Shown here piece after piece: positions 14,305-15,769 of a stretch of DNA of 15,769 nt. Under the pieces are notes generated by a model. It did not search any database and was not told the DNA's origin. It saw nothing but the letters and a program-made list of their open reading frames with translations. The stretch spans positions 1 through 15,769 of the forward strand of contig JAKBPM010000026.1 of assembly GCA_021829515.1 (NCBI GenBank). The letters are read 5' to 3'. This stretch comes from Nitrospirota bacterium. GTDB lineage: Bacteria > Nitrospirota_A > Leptospirillia > Leptospirillales > Leptospirillaceae. Numbering within the stretch: position 1 is the first letter of the stretch; the number at the start of each line of letters is the position of its first letter. A program made the position numbers and the translations under genes.

Positions 14305-14361
14305 TTCTGCCGACATAATCACGGTCAACACGGCCTAAATCCCGGATCCATGGCAGATTCC
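14305..14361 (-). pseudogene. Decayed fragment of the 3' end of the 14732-15148 gene
   Basis: On the minus strand this stretch aligns with the complement of about 14753-14810 at roughly 70% identity with one single-base gap. The readable parts are ESA and AVLTVIMSAE, against ESA and AVLAVIMSVE in the intact gene. The 1-bp gap breaks the frame. The similarity starts directly after the helicase stop codon and is not seen upstream of GAATCTGCC. Confidence 0.55.
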
Positions 14362-14646
14362 CATTTATTCTATAGTAAGCTGCACATGGGTGTTCTTACA
14401 AAAGGATACTTACTCAGTATCGGAGCCTATACCCAATTGGATCACTTCGATAGCGCCACACAACCGTCAGCAGATCTCTCAGGAAGATTGGTGTCTAGAG
14501 TCAAAGTGTTTTTGACACCCAAAATCCATGGGTGGTCAAAAGACCTTGTCAATGTAGATACCTCGGCAAAAGAGTTTACGTTTGTCATGGAACAACTAAC
14601 AAACGGGTGGAAGATCGTCGAAATCAAGGGCCCCAGCCCAGGATAA
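14350..14646 (+). CDS. Hypothetical protein, 98 residues, start uncertain
   Basis: No family is recognised. The C-terminal part (FVMEQLTNGWKIVEIKG) resembles the last strands of small secreted or lipoprotein domains in which a conserved WKI.. strand ends the fold, so this could be the 3' part of a longer gene. ATG 14350 lies inside the decayed fragment of another gene and has no clear ribosome binding site. The in-frame ATG at 14386 is an alternative, also without a good site. It would face the 14732-15148 gene tail to tail. A truncated or silent gene is quite possible. Confidence 0.4.
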   Translation: MADSHLFYSKLHMGVLTKGYLLSIGAYTQLDHFDSATQPSADLSGRLVSRVKVFLTPKIHGWSKDLVNVDTSAKEFTFVMEQLTNGWKIVEIKGPSPG

Positions 14647-14692
14647 GAACTCGCTCAATTCTGTTGGCATACCCAAAAGCAGTCATATTCAT

Positions 14693-14722
14693 AAAAAAAG
14701 GGGGAACTTCATAGTCCCCCCC
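14693..14722 (-). terminator. Rho-independent terminator of the 14732-15148 gene
   Basis: GGGGG (14700-14704) pairs with CCCCC (14716-14720), and ACT/AGT extends the stem inward with one bulged A. Seven A residues (14693-14699) become the U-tract on the minus strand. It lies 10-40 nt after the stop codon at 14732. It may also slow transcription from the plus side, but no T-tract follows there directly. Confidence 0.8.
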
Positions 14723-14731
14723 TCTCTACCT

Positions 14732-15148
14732 TTATATATTTTTAGAACAGTCTTCTACCGACATGATCACGGCTAATACCGCCTGATCGCCAGAATTCGT
14801 AGCAGACTCCAGAAGTTCCAACGGAGTTTCGGAAAACCCCTCCCTCAAATAGGCAGGAATCTCTGGAAAAACCTCGTAAAACTCCTGAACTTTTTCTTTA
14901 AAAACTATCATATCTATATCTTCCGAAGGGGTATAGATCTTTAGCACAGGGGCCTCCCCTTCGATTTTCACCCAAAGAGCGAGTCGCTCTCCTTGCGTAC
15001 GGAAAGATATTTCTTCGGTGCTGTCTTCCCGATCTATTTCTATTCTTGTTTCAGAGCGAAAATCTGACAATACACCATAAAATTCCACGTCTGTTAGAAA
15101 TTTATAGCGGAAATCGGCTTCACTGTTGTTTGAAGTTGCAATTTTCAT
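14732..15148 (-). CDS. Hypothetical acidic protein, 138 residues
   Basis: I do not recognise a family. The protein is rich in Glu and Asp, has a single Cys near its end (C134) and no signal peptide or membrane segment, so a small cytosolic protein is expected. The middle (ERLALWVKIEGEAPVLKIYT) looks like beta strands, and the part after it is helical. GGGGA lies 5 nt ahead of the ATG at 15148. It is followed by a good terminator, and a candidate promoter with a palindrome lies about 170-195 nt upstream. A decayed copy of its 3' end sits at 14305-14361, so the family was duplicated within this element. Confidence 0.7.
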   Translation of the reverse strand: MKIATSNNSEADFRYKFLTDVEFYGVLSDFRSETRIEIDREDSTEEISFRTQGERLALWVKIEGEAPVLKIYTPSEDIDMIVFKEKVQEFYEVFPEIPAYLREGFSETPLELLESATNSGDQAVLAVIMSVEDCSKNI

Positions 15149-15480
15149 TTTTCCCCTTTGTTTTTTTGGTGAGACCTTAATGATTTTGAGGTAACAGGCC
15201 GCTGTAGAGCAAATCTGGACGCAGCTTGAAATTTGACTTGAATTTGAGGATTTGTATAGGAATTTTTTTTGATAGAATCCCCAAAGGAATTCATTTGGAA
15301 TTGAACTTCAATATATGTATCATATATACATTATAGTTGTCAATACATGTTGTTTACCTTCTAATTTCCCCTCTCGACTCCTCTCTCCCTACTCACCGTG
15401 AACATGGGTATTATCGCTTTTTTAGACCAATCAACGGGTTAACCGAACACTTACTCTTCTTTGTTACTAAGCATTGATCA
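15149..15480. other. Non-coding regulatory interval
   Basis: About 330 bp with no credible gene. Near 15230-15247 the word AATTTGA is repeated at an 11-bp step. A pyrimidine-rich plus-strand tract spans about 15358-15397. GGTTAACC (15437-15444) followed by GAA shares TAACCGA with the inverted repeat at 15590-15644. The promoter predicted for the minus strand is listed separately. Confidence 0.5.
15315..15343 (-). promoter_or_regulatory. Candidate promoter and dyad for the 14732-15148 gene
   Basis: On the minus strand TTGACA (complement of 15338-15343) is a perfect -35 box. A 17-nt spacer leads to ATACAT, or 18 nt to TACATA, which are only moderate -10 boxes. ATGTAT (15315-15320) and ATACAT (15326-15331) form a dyad over the -10 region, suggesting repressor control. 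The leader would be about 160 nt. Confidence 0.45.
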
Positions 15481-15509
15481 TTGACAATGATTATATCGAC
15501 ATATAAAAT
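15478..15509 (+). promoter_or_regulatory. Near-consensus promoter with a palindrome on its -35 box
   Basis: TTGACA (15481-15486), 17 nt, TAAAAT (15504-15509). The -35 box matches consensus fully and the -10 box at 5 of 6. TCATTGACAATGA (15478-15490) is a perfect 13-bp palindrome that covers the -35 box, so a repressor bound there would block the promoter. It points toward the small lipoprotein gene, with a leader of about 130 nt. Confidence 0.7.
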
Positions 15510-15589
15510 ACCGGCTGTTTTGGAGTTTACACAAGCATAAGTACAGAAAAAAACTACCATATTCTTATCCATAGCCTTTAATAAAACAA

Positions 15590-15644
15590 GCTAACCGAAT
15601 TACCTATAAAAATTAAAAATGACCTTTAACTTAGATCGGTTAGC
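15590..15644 (+). repeat. 9-bp inverted repeat abutting the lipoprotein start
   Basis: GCTAACCGA (15590-15598) is the exact reverse complement of TCGGTTAGC (15636-15644), with 37 bp between. The right arm ends directly before the ATG at 15645. It may act in the RNA leader or as a DNA-binding site. Confidence 0.65.
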
Positions 15645-15758
15645 ATGCGGAAGAATTACAATAAATTTAAAATGCCAGTCCTTCTATCTTTCACATTAAG
15701 TCTTCTAACCCTCCTCCTTACAGCATGCGGTTCTAGTGGCGGTGGTGGTTGCGTTTGA
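15645..15758 (+). CDS. Small predicted lipoprotein, 37 residues
   Basis: The reading frame from ATG 15645 encodes a basic n-region (MRKNYNKFK), a leucine-rich hydrophobic core (PVLLSFTLSLLTLLL) and a lipobox, LTAC, followed by GSSGGGGCV and a TGA stop at 15756-15758. Cleavage by signal peptidase II would leave a lipidated peptide of only about 10 residues. Such very short lipoproteins include lysis (bacteriocin-release) peptides and entericidin-like peptides, but no family match can be claimed. The alternative ATG 15672 shortens the n-region to nothing basic, so 15645 is preferred, although no strong ribosome binding site is seen. A frameshifted 5' end of a longer lipoprotein is the main alternative, since sequence continues to the window edge. 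Confidence 0.55.
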   Translation: MRKNYNKFKMPVLLSFTLSLLTLLLTACGSSGGGGCV

Positions 15759-15769
15759 GACCGAGCGGG

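Larger units (their letters stand above)
12158..15769. mobile_element. One end of a tRNA-Arg-integrated element (continues past the window)
   Basis: Integration into the 3' half of a tRNA leaves the rebuilt whole tRNA at one end and a 3' fragment, in the same orientation, at the other. With the fragment on the minus strand, the element lies at higher coordinates. The genes found there (excisionase/AlpA-like HTH, P4/D5-type helicase, small unknown genes, small lipoprotein) fit a plasmid-like or satellite-type element. The integrase and whole tRNA-Arg are not in the window. Confidence 0.7.

Overview
The window looks like a chromosomal segment from a Gram-negative, moderately GC bacterium with an accessory region on its right side. 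The gene style (stand-alone GGDEF/EAL signalling protein, MsrA, MscS-type channel, IS256-family elements) would suit an acidophile such as Leptospirillum, but no marker gene here fixes the taxon, so that is inference only.

Left part (1-6.75 kb), ordinary chromosome: the first codons of a divergent minus-strand gene at the left edge; a SAM-dependent methyltransferase with an N-terminal winged helix (136-1155, +); an MscS-type mechanosensitive channel (1184-2116, -) and a zinc alcohol dehydrogenase (2249-3253, -) in the same direction; msrA with a TTG start (3470-4027, +); and an 855-residue CBS/GGDEF/GGDEF/EAL cyclic-di-GMP protein (4138-6705, -) with a 20-bp palindrome upstream of its start.

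Middle part (6.9-12.1 kb), mobile/accessory: an apparently intact two-gene IS256-family element (about 6900-8964) bounded by 31-bp inverted repeats. It carries the transposase and an overlapping second gene for a plasmid pRiA4b ORF-3-like protein. Next come a gene-poor stretch, an AT-richer hipBA toxin-antitoxin pair with a strong promoter and inverted-repeat operator, a 17-bp perfect inverted repeat, and a decayed second IS256 copy in the same orientation (about 11271-12075). The two IS copies bracket hipBA. Both carry a hairpin at the same place ahead of the transposase start, with different but still complementary arms.

Right part (12.16 kb to the end), one end of an integrated element: a 45-bp copy of the 3' part of a tRNA-Arg(ACG) gene (minus strand) looks like an att duplication. 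Its orientation puts the element to its right, with the intact tRNA gene and probably the integrase beyond the window. The element's genes are an operon of an AlpA/excisionase-like HTH protein and a P4/D5-type SF3 helicase without a primase domain, then two small unknown genes (one beside a decayed partial copy of its own 3' end), and finally a 37-residue predicted lipoprotein behind a near-consensus promoter whose -35 box sits inside a palindrome.
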